From: Phanerochaete sordida
Taxonomy: Eukaryota; Basidiomycota; Agaricomycetes; Polyporales; Phanerochaetaceae
Direction: 5' to 3'
Assembly (NCBI GenBank): GCA_019973155.2
Contig: BPQB01000045.1
Location: 124,001 to 188,000 of the forward strand
Length of the DNA: 64,000 bases
Shown here: piece after piece, positions 1-10,787 of the stretch
How positions within the stretch are numbered: position 1 is the first letter of the stretch
Layout of the letters: every line of letters begins with the position of its first letter
Notes under the pieces: generated by a model
Database searches by the model: none
Told to the model about the DNA's origin: nothing
The model's input: the letters and a program-made list of their open reading frames with translations, nothing else
Made by a program: the position numbers and the translations under genes

Positions 1-203
1 GGGCGTGCGGTGCCATTAGTCCTTCCTAGTTCCCGGGGTCCTTGTAAGCGCCCCCGTTACGTCAGTGCCTGCGAGCACGTGGCCCGCGGCAGTGGGGCAG
101 CTGCCTGTTGTTCGCAGCTTTTCCTCCACTCTGCACTTGCTACATCCAACAGTAAGAACCAGGATTTGTATGCAACGAATATCGGGCTTACACGGTCATA
201 GAT

Positions 204-1099
204 ATGCCAGGATTTCCCAGAAAAACAATGACAGCGCTCTCCGCCGTCGTGCTCTTCGGCACGGCTTACTCGGTCCTGTACAGCACGTATCTCGACACGT
301 CGAATCCGCTGCTCACACACCTGCCACATCCATTGCACAAGACGCACTACTTTGCTACAAAAGCAAACGTGCTGAACGTGCTCTTCATCAAGAAGCTCTG
401 GGCGTGGACGTCTGCCGCGTTCATCGCGCTGTACGTCACGAGCCCAATGAGCCTGCAAACCCGCGAACGAATTGTCAAGTTCTTCACGGAGACCGCCCTG
501 TGGCTCCTCTTCACGGGCTGGTTCTTCGGCCCGTCGCTCCTCGAACGCTTCACCGCGACGACCGGCGGCGAATGCATCCTTCATTTGCCCGACGGCGCCC
601 TCGTGACCGTCCCCCAGCAGTTCTGCTACTCGCGCTCGACAGTCTCCGCTAGCACGCATCCCGAGCTATTCACGGCGTCGCTTCTGCCTCCTGACGCGAC
701 CTGGAAGCAAGTCCCCCGCCTCCGCCGCGGACACGACGTCTCGGGTCACCTCTTCCTCCTCACGATGTCGATCCTGTTCCTCACCGAGCAGGTCTCGTAC
801 TCGTTCCGCCGCATGCAGGCCGCTGGAGGGCGCGCCGACGCTGCGTGGTCGTCCCTGCACAAGTGGGCCGTCGCGTTCACCGTCTCCGTCATTCTCCTCG
901 GTTTCCTCGCGACATACACCACAAGCGTGTACTTCCATACGCCCCTGGAGAAAATCTCTGGATTCTGTAAGTCGCGTTACCACTTACCTCATTTGAAGCT
1001 GACAGCTCTGTAGTGCTCGGGCTCGCCGGATACGCTGTCACGCGCACCGCGTTCTTCCGCTCCGTCGCACCTGTGGAGGCACGTCCCGTGGAATCATAG
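204..1099 (+). CDS. SCS3: FIT2/Scs3-family ER lipid-droplet protein
   Basis: Two exons (204-966, 1014-1099) joined over a 47-nt GTAAGT...TAG intron give 282 aa. The protein has several hydrophobic segments and both histidine motifs of fat-storage-inducing transmembrane proteins: SGHLFLL (His182) and YFHTPLEK (His245). In this family the two histidines are the catalytic pair of an ER acyl-CoA diphosphatase that supports lipid-droplet budding and ER homeostasis. The ATG at 204 fits the family N-terminus (a short cytosolic stretch, then the first membrane helix). Splicing is needed: the unspliced frame stops just after YFHTPLEKISGF, whereas the spliced form adds a last hydrophobic stretch and a polar tail. 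Family assignment is firm; yeast-like function is inferred. Confidence 0.85.
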
Positions 1100-1478
1100 C
1101 CTCTTCGTAGCGGTACGATTTCTTAGCTGCTCCAGGTCTTTATCGCAACACGTCGCCTCCGTAGAACTCGAGATCCACCTCTCATTCGCATATGTAGTCT
1201 ACCGCCTATATAATACAATTCTATAGCTGTGGAGCGGTGATACTACACATACTCAGCATCTCATGATGCTAATCGCTGCGCCTCGGACACCAGTCGACGT
1301 GTTGGTACGACGTGGCTACATATTTCCAGGCTTCGAGGTACCCTGACCGGTGACCCCGGAGCTCTCACCAGGACCCCGTGCACTAGCACAGCGTTGGCGC
1401 GAGGCGCCTAGTTCCAAGTCCTGACCAAGTCCTGACTTCGACTCACCATCTGCTCACCATCCTTCTGAGGTTGCTATC
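1100..1478. other. intergenic
   Basis: 379 bases between the FIT2 stop and the first F-box-like gene. A TATATAATA-like stretch lies near 1206-1214 and a direct duplication of AAGTCCTGAC near 1416-1437. No gene seen. Confidence 0.5.
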
Positions 1479-3077
1479 ATGCATCGTTGCCTTCATATCA
1501 ACGAAATCATCGTCTCTGTTGTTGTACACCTCCGAAAATATGACACAGACCTCCTTCATCTCGCTCTCGCCTGGCGGGTGTTCTACGAACCGGCGATGGA
1601 CGTGCTTTGGGCGTGTACGCCCTACGCGTTCGAGAAGCTGCTCCTGTGTCTGCCCTCAGATGCCATTCATACTATGCCAATTACTTGGAGGACAGAAGGA
1701 AAGTCGCGGAGCTTTGTCACTGTGAGTGCATGTTTCAGACATCATGTTCGGCCGGCTGGACTTACACTTGGTGGACACTAGTGCTGTGGACTCAAGAGAG
1801 AACCTCGCAGCTCTGAATGGTTCAGGTTTATCCATCATTCCAGGCGCATAAAGGAGGTGTCGTTGGCTCCCTTCTTCTGCACTGTCTCCGACAATCGCGA
1901 TAGCATCACCCTTGACGCTCTCAACAACCTACGCTCATACTTCAACGGTCGATGTATCTTTCCTAATCTTCAGGCATTGAAGGTCCAACTCGTCTTTGTG
2001 ACGCACCTGGATCTATTTGTCACCGAAAATCTGACGTCATTCTGCATCGACGTCAGGAGCCGCACGGATATTTCACTTGAGCACATACTTTCCAAGGTCG
2101 AGTGGTGTGCCTCGCGCCTGAACGATTTATCGATTTTACTTTCGCGCAGTGGCGGAATATCGGAAGAGATATCCACCCAATCCCGATTCCTCCCTTTTTG
2201 TCGGAACCTCACATCGCTTTCAACATGGGTTCCAATTACCTCGCAGACGCTTGCATTACTGGCGACGTCCATGCGACTCAAAAGTCTAAACCTCGCAGAG
2301 CCGGTTTACTGCACCGGGCCTCTTCCGCTACACGTGGGTAGAATCCTACTCTTCGAAAGCCTCGAGTCATTGGAGCTTTCGGGCTCGGCCCACCACATCG
2401 CAGAAGTACTGCGCTCGGTGTCACTTCCCGTTATCCAGCACGTCGGGGTCACGCTCTACACATCCGACCTTCCACACGGTGTACTGAGGTCTATCTCTGA
2501 GCCTGCGCTAGACGACATGTTCACCGCTCTCACAAGATCCCCGAGACTCAGCACCCTGTCGATCACCGTCGCCGCATGTTGCGAAGACAGAGGCCTGAGC
2601 TACATCCCGGGCACAGCCCTCCTCCCGCTCACGCGGCTCTCGGCCCTGACCAAGCTCTCTGTGCACAGCGTACACGTTGACCTGCAGCCCGCGGACATTG
2701 CGCAGCTTGCCGCGGCCTGGCCGCACATGCAGGAGCTCGGCCTCGCAAACCAGTTCATGTACTACGGCTGCCCAGAGTTGGACTTCCATCCGTCCATCTG
2801 CATCGAGGACATCTACCCATTCGCCGAGCGCTGCCCCGCGCTGCGCACTCTCGCCGTGGCCGTCGCCGGTGACATTGCGCCCGCTGTGCCCTGCCAAAAT
2901 CCCCGCGTCGCGCGTTGGAGCCTGCGAAAGCTTTCACTGGCGAGCTCCCGCTTCGAGGAGGGAGAGGAGTGTGCACGCGTCGCCGTATTTATACGCGAGG
3001 TCTTTCCTGCGGTGTGCGAAGAGTTCCACATGCTCGAGGAGGGAGCGAAGAGCGAAATCCAGGAGCTCCTTTTGTAA
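1479..3077 (+). CDS. F-box-like leucine-rich protein (copy 1)
   Basis: Exons 1479-1721 and 1782-3077, 512 aa. The N-terminus (MHRCLHINEI, then LLHLALAWRVFYEPAMDVLW) is an F-box-like hydrophobic domain; in this superfamily it binds Skp1 so that the rest can recruit substrates for SCF ubiquitination. The remainder is irregular leucine-rich sequence. The C-terminal half carries two signatures shared by all five intact paralogs here: a VDLQPADI..LAAAWP block and ICIEDIYPFAERCPAL. The 60-nt intron sits just before a xSEWxRFxxHxRR motif, the same site as in the paralogs, and removes a frameshift. Substrate and partners are unknown. It lies 254 nt upstream of copy 2 in tandem, consistent with local duplication. 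Confidence 0.8.
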
Positions 3078-3331
3078 GGTCGCATGAGAGCCGGTAGCAT
3101 GTAGAGCAGTCTTTCAGTAAATCGCTGTATAGTCACCGTACCTTGAAACAATATAAACTCTGCGCTGAACGATTCCGACTCCGGCGTGCTGGACGCAACT
3201 CGACCGTCGACGCGGTCGCGAGCACTGTAGGGACCCCGGTGATATGGTGCCCCAGAGCAGGACCCCGAGAACCACCCATGCGGAGGACGTTTGAACTTGA
3301 GCGGCACTCCGTCTCGACAGTCACAAGCATC

Positions 3332-4903
3332 ATGCATCCCTGCCTCCGTATCGACGAAATCGTCGTTCATGTTGCCAACAATCTTTCCGCAAGCGAAGCG
3401 AGCTTACTGCGCCTTGCGTTAACCTGCCGTGCGTTCTACGAGCCAGCGATGGACGTGCTGTGGGCCCGCACGCCGTGCGTACTGGAGAAGTTGATTATGT
3501 CCTTACCTGCCGACGCCATCAAGAAAGGGCGTACCATAGCATGCCCAAGAAAGCTGCCAATTGTAGTGAGTGTCTCATCTCTCAGAATTCTATTCGCCCG
3601 GATGCCGACAGTCGGTAACATCAACTGCTAGGGCCGTGGGCTCACGAGAGAGCTTCTACCGTCTGAATGGACACGGTTCATTCACCACGCGCGCAGGGTG
3701 CGAGAAGTGGTCTTGCGGCCGTTCAACTGGTTTGTCAGCGCCCGCTCCGAAGGCATGCTTACCACGACAGCATTCCTGAACCACCTTCGCCAACGGTTTC
3801 AGGGCGACTATGTTTTCTCCAATGCCCAGACTGTCACAATCGACCCGTTTTTCGAGCCATTTTGGGACCTTTTTGGACACAGCAAGATCGCGTCCTGCTC
3901 CGTCGAAACGCGGGAGTCTGGCACCACTGCGACATTCTTGTCACGGCTGGCCGTTTGCGCCTCGCAATTGAAGCACTTACAACTCCAGGTCCCAGTCAGT
4001 TCGACCCTTATCGAGGTTCTCGAATCACAAACTTCGCTTTTCTCCGCGTGCACGTCGCTGCGCTCATTTTGCGGCCAGTTATCCGTCTCTTCACCAAACA
4101 TACCATCACCAGGAATCCACCTCCTGGCGACCCCTTCCCTTTTTCGACCGTTCACCCTTTCCAAACTCACGCAACTCGAGCTATCTGGCCCAGATGAATA
4201 TCTCAGCGCGTTCATACGCGCGTCGTCACTCTCCTTGCTCGAAAGCATCAAGCTCTGCTTCCTCACGAACCACATGCGAGACGGACAGCTGGACCCTGGA
4301 TTTACCAGAGGGTTCGTCGCCGTCATAGACGCACTCTCCCGCTTCGTGCATCTCAGGTCTCTGTCCATCAGCGCGGACGAGCCTTCCGGAAGCCCTGCCG
4401 TCCTTTCGAGCAACATATTCGTCCCACTCACTCGCTTACACCTCCTCACCCGTCTGCAGACGGAGAATCTCTTCGTAGACCTGCAGCCCGGACACATCCC
4501 CCAGCTCGCCGAGGCCTGGCCACACATGCGCGAACTGCGCCTAGTGTACAATCCGCGGTACACGCCCCGAGACCAGCACCCGCGTCCATCGATCTGCGTT
4601 GAGGACCTGTTGCCGTTCGGTACACACTGCCCAGAGCTGCAGGAGGTCGCGGTCGTTGTCGCAGCCGACCTCGCGCATTCTGCGACTCCGCGCGCCGATG
4701 TGCCCCTCGTGCACTCAAACGGGCGCGAGCTCTACCTTGGGAGTTTTCTCGTCCAGCCAGGAGAAGAGTGCGCGCGTACCGTGCGCTTTATCCGCGGCGT
4801 TCTGCGGGGTGCATGCGACAGTCTCATGATGCTGGATGCGCAGGAATTGGTCGCGGTCCAGGCGTTCCTTGGGGAGGCTTGCATGCCAGTCGGGAGCATG
4901 TAG
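3332..4903 (+). CDS. F-box-like leucine-rich protein (copy 2)
   Basis: Exons 3332-3565 and 3632-4903, 501 aa. It starts MHPCLRIDEIVVHV and continues LLRLALTCRAFYEPAMDVLW, nearly the same F-box-like core as copy 1. The 66-nt intron (GTGAGT...CTAG) is at the conserved site before PSEWTRFIHHARRVR. The C-terminal half holds VDLQPGHIPQLAEAWP and ICVEDLLPFGTHCPEL. An upstream in-frame ATG at 3281 exists, but the ATG at 3332 matches the paralog N-terminus and is preferred. A putative SCF substrate adaptor by family analogy; its target is unknown. Confidence 0.8.
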
Positions 4904-5840
4904 AGCCTCCTTCGCGCTGCGTGACCCTGCGTGGGCCGCCCTCGAGGGGCTCGTCTCGGGCTGGAGCATTCTCACGAGATAACCTCTCGCTGCAGACAGT
5001 CTGGTCGTTCAAACGCAGAAGCGGCGCTGCTCCCTCGGCTCATCGCGCATCTACTACGACAAAAACCACCAGGGCCGTGTCGCACGATTTGCAGTTGCGC
5101 TCGCTCTCTTTCCTGGGGCCCGATTTAAAGCGGAGGACGAGAGGACGTCGAATGGCGTCCGCGCTGCACTGAACCAGAGACGGCGTTCGCAGGAAGCTCT
5201 CAGATCATAAACCCTGCTGTGTCCGCAATGGTTGTGTATGATTCGATTTATTGCATCTGGTCATTTCCTTTCGTCGGGCTCCGTACGGTTGCCCGTGTCC
5301 ACGTTCTTCAATTTCGTGGTTCGCCTCTCCTCTGCATATTTGAGCAATACAGTAATGGGGCGGAAATTCCAAGTTTTGTCACTGAATTTCTAGCCATGGT
5401 ATTCGCAGACAGCTAGGGTGCTGCGATGTAAAACAGGCGACATCTGCGCAGACGAAGGACGATAACGTCCGCGGACAGCTCGTCCTCCGATCAGTAAAGC
5501 GTATTACGTGGGTCATGGCAGAGGACGAGGTGCGACGCTGTCATTGCTGGTGAGTCAGCGGAACCTCTTCCTGGAGCGCGCCCTCTCTCGTGCTTCCTCC
5601 ACGACGAGTTCGTTCTCACTTCAAACGTAACGCTGTCAGCCTCAGCGCGACGAAAGAAAGTGTCGGTACTCGACATTCCGCCTCTCGGAATGACATCCGC
5701 CGCCGCTGTTGGCAGGCCTCAACCAGGGTTTGCTCGCTTTTGAAGACGATCTCGTGCAGGGATAAAAGGGCATGGCCGCCTGACTCCAATGCCATATCGA
5801 CCAACGCACATATTCCACTCTCCCGCAATAATAGCACACG
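4904..5840. other. intergenic, no gene recognised
   Basis: 937 bases. Short open frames here have no recognisable domain and none extends across the region. The last 100 bases are the probable promoter and leader of the monooxygenase gene that starts at 5841. Confidence 0.5.
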
Positions 5841-7264
5841 ATGACCCCAGTGAGAGTTGGCATTATCGGCGGAGGCATCGTGGGCCCCGTCGCCGCGATA
5901 TTGCTCAAGCAGCAGGGCTACGACCCCGTTATCTTCGAGCGCAACGACACCCGCTCCGAGGCCGGCATAGGACTCGGGTATGCCATGTACCTTTGCTGCC
6001 GCGCAGGCTTCTGACCCTTCTACAGGATCCAGCGCAACGGTCTCCTCGTGCTGCAGCGCATCCCGGGGCTCGTCGAGTCGCTCGCCGGGCACACGCTCGA
6101 CTACTTCCACTTCTACAGCACGCTCGCCGAGGACAGTGGCGTCCTCGGGCAACTCGACGGCCCCAAGCGCCGCCGCGAGCAGACTGGGGTTGGCACCATC
6201 GGCATCCGGCGCAGTGTCCTGCAGCTCGCGCTCATCTCTGCAGCTGAGCGCGCCGGTGTGGAAATCCGCTGGGGCCACCACCTGAACACGCTTGAGCAGA
6301 CCGAGGACGGCGTCACGCTCAGCTTCGCGAACGGCGCGCGGGAGACGGTCAGCTTCGTCGTCGGGTGCGACGGCCTCCACAGCGACACGCGCAAGGCGCT
6401 CTTTGGCGAGGAGCGTGCCGACTACACAGGCCTCACGCAAGTACGCAGCACTTTCTTCGCTTTCAGCTAGAGCCCTGATATTCTTGCAGACTGGAGGCTT
6501 CGCGCCCATGCCAGAGCAGTACCGCGGCACGTCTACCGCGATCAGCGTCTTCGGCGACGGCCTCCCGGTCGACGAGACCACGATGAGCTGGGCGTACGTG
6601 TATTCCTTCGCACATTTTTTGGACATGAGACTCATCGCAGGCGACCCAGCGTCACCGCCAGAGAACCCGAGGCCAAGGAAACATGGCGCGCGATGGACGA
6701 TGCCGCCGCCGAGGACTTCAAGCGCGCCTCGCCGGTCGCACAGTGGGACCACGGCGCAGGCGAGCTCGTGCGCAACGGCGTGAACGTCACCAAGGTACGC
6801 CCCTCCTCCTCGCGCCATCAGCACGTCTGACACCGCACGCAGTACGGCCTGTACGACCGCCCGGAATTGCCGACCTGGCACAAAGGCCGCGTCGTGCTCA
6901 TCGGCGACGCCGCGCACCCGACGAGCCCCGTACGTCTCCGTTCTCCCCATCCCACCCTCGCGCTCACGCCCCACAGCACCTCGGCCAGGGCGCGAACCAG
7001 GCCTTCGAGGACGCCGGCGCGCTCGCGGACCTTCTCGCGGCGCACGCGCCCGCCGCAGAACCGACGACGACCGCCGCGCTCGAGGCTGCGTTCCAGGAGC
7101 TCGAGGCTGCGCGCATCCCGCGCACCACGTTCCTCGTGAAGCGTGCGCGCGAGCAGGGCGAGACGCGCGTCGTGCACGGCGTGCCCGCGTGCGTCGAGCG
7201 CAACGAGTTCTATCGCAAGCTGCTCGCGGACGAGGCGCTCATGCGGCAGTGGTTCGCGGCGTAG
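5841..7264 (+). CDS. FAD-dependent monooxygenase (salicylate hydroxylase-like)
   Basis: Six exons (5841-5977, 6026-6440, 6490-6593, 6650-6794, 6843-6929, 6977-7264), 391 aa. The N-terminal dinucleotide-binding loop is IIGGGIVGP (residues 8-16), the middle DG motif is VVGCDGLHS, and the second FAD motif is VVLIGDAAHPTSPHLGQGAN (residues 284-303), the standard order for class A flavoprotein hydroxylases. Such enzymes use NAD(P)H and O2 to hydroxylate aromatic or polyketide substrates; the substrate cannot be read from sequence. The acceptor of exon 4 could also be at 6640, adding three residues; 6649 gives a better family match (MSWAVTAREPEAKETW). A 452-codon open frame on the opposite strand is a GC-driven shadow. 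Confidence 0.85.
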
Positions 7265-7731
7265 GGTGTGGCGGGGCCAGGGCGGGGAATGGTGGTTTTT
7301 GAGAATTGTATCAAAGAGTTTGGGCAAAGGAGCCTGGGATTTGGATGGTTTCTGTCAATTTGTGAATGCCAGCATCGGATGTAGCGTAGAGTATAGCTAT
7401 ATGATTGATCGCTGAAGCCTGAGGGCAGGTGTAGCTTACACGTATCGCTCTGTGACCTTTGGTACAATGTGCTTCCGCGTCGAATATGGCATTCGCAATG
7501 GTGCAAGAAGGTGTCCCAGGTGAGGAGTTATTGAGCTTCGAGGTCGGCCTTGGGTCTGCACATCTTAAACGTCCCGCGCGGTGCGCAGTTACGGCCCGGT
7601 CTAACCGACAAGGCAGCTCAACGGCCCCTGCACTCTCCTGCACTCACATATGAGCATGTATCAGAGGGAAGAGGAGAGGGCTACATACGACAAGCGGGCA
7701 TACCTTCTCGCGGATTCCGAGCTGCGTACGG
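7265..7731. other. intergenic between convergent genes
   Basis: 467 bases between the 3' ends of the monooxygenase (+) and F-box-like copy 3 (-). Expected to hold both 3' UTRs. No gene seen. Confidence 0.5.
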
Positions 7732-9321
7732 CTACCCGTGCACCAGTGCAGCCCACAAGTTCTGCGCAGTTTTCGGATCCTCTGCCACCAACTGCGCCCT
7801 GGGAAAAACGGCGCGCACAAAGCGGGCAGCGCGAAGCTGGTCGTCCACGTCGCGGATCAGCGACGGGCCCACGGAAAACGTTTTAAGCCGCATATGGACG
7901 ACGCGCTCCTCCGGGGCGAAGGGCTGTGTCCGACGGGCGAGCGCGCTCGAGCCAGCGACGAGCATCTCGAGCGTGGCCAGCGCGGGACAGTGCTGCGCGA
8001 ATGGGTAGAGGTCCTCGACGCAGATCTTCGGCGGGTCCGGGGGTGCGTCCTGGCCGTACGCCCCGAGGCACAGGCACTGCAGCGCCGGCCACGCGCGCGC
8101 CATCGCCATGACGTCCGCCGGGCGCAGGTCGAAGTGGAAGCGGTAGATATCGACGATGACCAAGTTGGGTAGCGAGGTCAGCGGGGTCAGCGTGCTCGCC
8201 CGCAGCAGCGCCGCGGGGTGCGCGAGCGGGGGGAAGATGTGGATGCGCTGCAGCGAGGGGAACTTAGGGAGGTGGGAGATGATCTCGGCAAGTTCGTGGG
8301 TGGATACCAAAGGGACTCCGGGTGCCGGAGACACAAAAGCGGGAACGTTGACCCAGTTCGTACCGAGGGCCATGTTTCGGATTGCAGGCATGGACGCTGC
8401 GCGAAGGTAACGCAGGATGTCCTCGACGGTGCTGTGCAGGTCGAGCGACACGAGTGCTGGAAGATGGATGTGCTCGGGCATAGGCTCCGCGTCATCGAGC
8501 TCCTCGAGAAATGGGGTATGGATGATGAGCTGCTCGAGGGAGGGAAGCGCAGCCAGCTTCGCGAGCGTGCTGAGGCGGAAGGGGATGGAGGTCTCAAGCC
8601 GCACGAGGCTTCGGCATGACTTCATAAAATCTTCGTACGCTTTTGTCAGCGCGTCCATCTCGCGAACAATCCGTGAGATAGGCCCGGTCTGGCAAAAGCT
8701 CAGATTTCTGATCGTGGGTGCGCACGCGCGCTGTAGGCATGGTACGACCGTCTGTACGGCCTCGGTTGTATACCGCGCCAGGTGGAACTCCGTGAGATTC
8801 GGCTGGAGGAACAGATGGACGTATTCCACAAAATCTGGGCCCATGTGGAGCTGCCGCAGGTTGGGAAAGACAGGCGTGTCCGGGAAGGCACGAGCGAGGA
8901 CGTCCAGCCAGCGCATGAGCCTGGCCGGCCCGTCGATGCTAAGTGGAGCTGAGAAGAGCCCAAGGACTCGCACGCGCTTCGCGTAGAGCTTGAACCTGCC
9001 CCATTCGGACGGTGTCGGCGGTCGCAGAATTTTCTGCCTCCAGAGATGAGCTCGAACTCGTAGAGAGAATCTAGATAAGCTCACGATATCGTCGCAGCCC
9101 ATGTAATATCCGCGCACCACATGTATAGCGTCGGGAGGAAAACACGAGATCAGCTTGAGCAAGACGTTCCCGGGACTTCGCCACAGCTCGTCCATAGCGA
9201 CCTCGTAGAATGCGCGGCACGCTTGTGCCATGTGCAGCTTGTCTGCATCTGCAGCAAGGTTTTGCGCGACCTCCACGAGCAGCTCATGGACGAGTAGACA
9301 TCTGTGTATTATGTCAGTCAT
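7732..9321 (-). CDS. F-box-like leucine-rich protein (copy 3)
   Basis: Exons 9321-9085 and 9033-7732, 512 aa. It starts MTDIIHRCLLVHELLVEV, then KLHMAQACRAFYEVAMDELW. The start at 9321 is preferred over the ATG at 9402 because it lies close to the conserved HRCLL. The 51-nt intron is in frame and free of stops, so the region also reads through; the paralog at 14391-16030 has a 59-nt intron at exactly this site, before an (E/K)xLRxPxPxEWGRF motif, which argues that it is spliced. C-terminal signatures FDLRPADVMAMARAWP and ICVEDLYPFAQHCPAL are present. Likely a substrate-recognition protein; target unknown. Closest relative here is the copy at 14391-16030. Confidence 0.8.
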   Translation of the reverse strand: MTDIIHRCLLVHELLVEVAQNLAADADKLHMAQACRAFYEVAMDELWRSPGNVLLKLISCFPPDAIHVVRGYYMGCDDIVSLSRFSLRVRAHLWRQKILRPPTPSEWGRFKLYAKRVRVLGLFSAPLSIDGPARLMRWLDVLARAFPDTPVFPNLRQLHMGPDFVEYVHLFLQPNLTEFHLARYTTEAVQTVVPCLQRACAPTIRNLSFCQTGPISRIVREMDALTKAYEDFMKSCRSLVRLETSIPFRLSTLAKLAALPSLEQLIIHTPFLEELDDAEPMPEHIHLPALVSLDLHSTVEDILRYLRAASMPAIRNMALGTNWVNVPAFVSPAPGVPLVSTHELAEIISHLPKFPSLQRIHIFPPLAHPAALLRASTLTPLTSLPNLVIVDIYRFHFDLRPADVMAMARAWPALQCLCLGAYGQDAPPDPPKICVEDLYPFAQHCPALATLEMLVAGSSALARRTQPFAPEERVVHMRLKTFSVGPSLIRDVDDQLRAARFVRAVFPRAQLVAEDPKTAQNLWAALVHG

Positions 9322-9650
9322 GATGTGCTTTCTCGTCTGTGTGCGTACGAGCGTCGAGCAGCCCGTCAGCGGACCGCTTGGACTGCTGGGCGCGAGAGGC
9401 ACGGATGGACGTTCTGAGCAAGAGGCGGCCCGCTACCACGTGTCCAAGCCTCCCGTAGGCGCGCTCGGCCATACCAGTCATGCCCGAAGCGAGGGCGGCC
9501 GACCGACCTTCATCTCGAACCTCACCCTGCCAAGCTGCGATGATGCAGGACCAAAGTCGCAGATAAATTTATGCCCAGGATGCATAACCGAATATCTACG
9601 GCGATGGCGTGAATTGTCAGCGACAGCCATGATACAGCGGATAAGTAGCC
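9322..9650. other. intergenic
   Basis: 329 bases between the start of F-box-like copy 3 and the 3' end of the truncated fragment; likely promoter of copy 3. An open frame on the minus strand extends from copy 3 up to 9402 but lacks family similarity. Confidence 0.4.
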
Positions 9651-10250
9651 TCAAAACTCGTGCAGCAGATCCATCACTTCCTTTACAAGTCCCTCGTTTT
9701 CTGGCCACAGCGTGAAGACGGGGCCTTGGGGCACGGTGACCATGCTCAAGAACCACGAGATCCGCTCGCAGTCAAGTCCTGACTGTATATCCGAGTGCCG
9801 GAAGTCGAGGTGCCTGAGCCTCCAGGGTCGCGGCACGACCGTTTCTGCGCCGAAGTCGAAGGGAGCTTGCGAGCCGCCGGAGCCCGTGACGGAAATTGTA
9901 AGCCAAGCGAGATTGGGGCAATGTTCGACGAGAGGATAGAGGTCTTCGATAGTGATCCTGATGGGGAAGACGATCTCTGGGGAGGCTTGCGCAAACGAAA
10001 GGTCTTCAAGCTGAGGCCACGCGCGGACCATCGACGTGATGTGTCCCTGAACGAGATACACGGGAATGTCGTGGATGTGGAGGCACTTCAGGTTACGTAG
10101 GCGTTCCACCCCGGAAAAAGCCTCGCTCGCCACCAGCTGGCGCGCTTTGAGGACTGGGTGGCCGTTCCGTGCCGTCCACATGCCGTCCACATGAATGTAA
10201 TCTTTCTCAAGGGCAACGTTCCCGTTGAGTGCCATTGAGAGGCGGTCCAG
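9651..10250 (-). pseudogene. 5'-truncated F-box-like gene fragment
   Basis: An open frame from about 10250 to the stop at 9651 encodes only the C-terminal 40% of an F-box-like leucine-rich protein. It aligns with the C-terminus of the gene at 22888-24558: DRLSMALNGNVALEK, IPVYLVQGHITSMVRAWPQL, ITIEDLYPLVEHCPNL, RHSDIQSGLDCERI and FTLWPENEGLVKEV all have direct counterparts. The F-box-like domain and about 300 residues are missing, and similarity stops abruptly near 10250. A protein from the ATG at 10235 would have 194 aa, but I read this as a duplication relic. Confidence 0.7.
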
Positions 10251-10787
10251 CCTGCACGCCAGGACATCCGGGATGTTGCATCACATTGTCCCTCGTCTTT
10301 CATTACGCTAGATTCATAATCTCTTACCATTGGCCACCCATTGGGCCACTTGCATGTGGGCCTTAAATTACTGCGCTCCGCGTGAAGAGCTTGAGGCCGC
10401 GCACGTTCCAAGATAATAGCAGCACAAGTGGCTCTGCTTTCGCGTCTCGCAGACAAGGCATCCCGCACTGCCAAATTATTCGCATTCAATTGGCCCCTAT
10501 AACGCTTCGCGTCCTTTCTGCGAGAGATGATATATGATGTGGCCGTCCGATAGAAAGGAATGACTTGGCGCTAAATGTGGGCGTTCGCACGCGTATGGTG
10601 GCAGTTACCATTTTGGGTTCTTCAAGTTCGTCACATCCACGGCCACCGACCACATTGCATTGTTCTCGCTTTCGCCACACTTCGACTATCCAATATTCCG
10701 AAACATGGCTGCGCTTTACTGGCCACTTTCTGCCCCCATATATACTGCCGGTCCAGGTTGGGACGTCTCCCTACCAAACTACCCAGT
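10251..10787. other. intergenic
   Basis: 537 bases between the divergent F-box fragment and the FunK1 kinase. The kinase frame is open upstream to an ATG at 10575, but that extension does not resemble kinase paralogs. No separate gene seen. Confidence 0.4.

Noticed and set aside
5616..6974. 452-codon open frame opposite the FAD monooxygenase
   Set aside because: It is antisense to a well-supported multi-exon gene and crosses its introns; no domain, composition typical of GC-rich antisense frames.
10575..10787. Upstream ATG extension of kinase 1
   Set aside because: The extra 71 residues have no counterpart in the other FunK1 kinases; the ATG at 10788 suffices.
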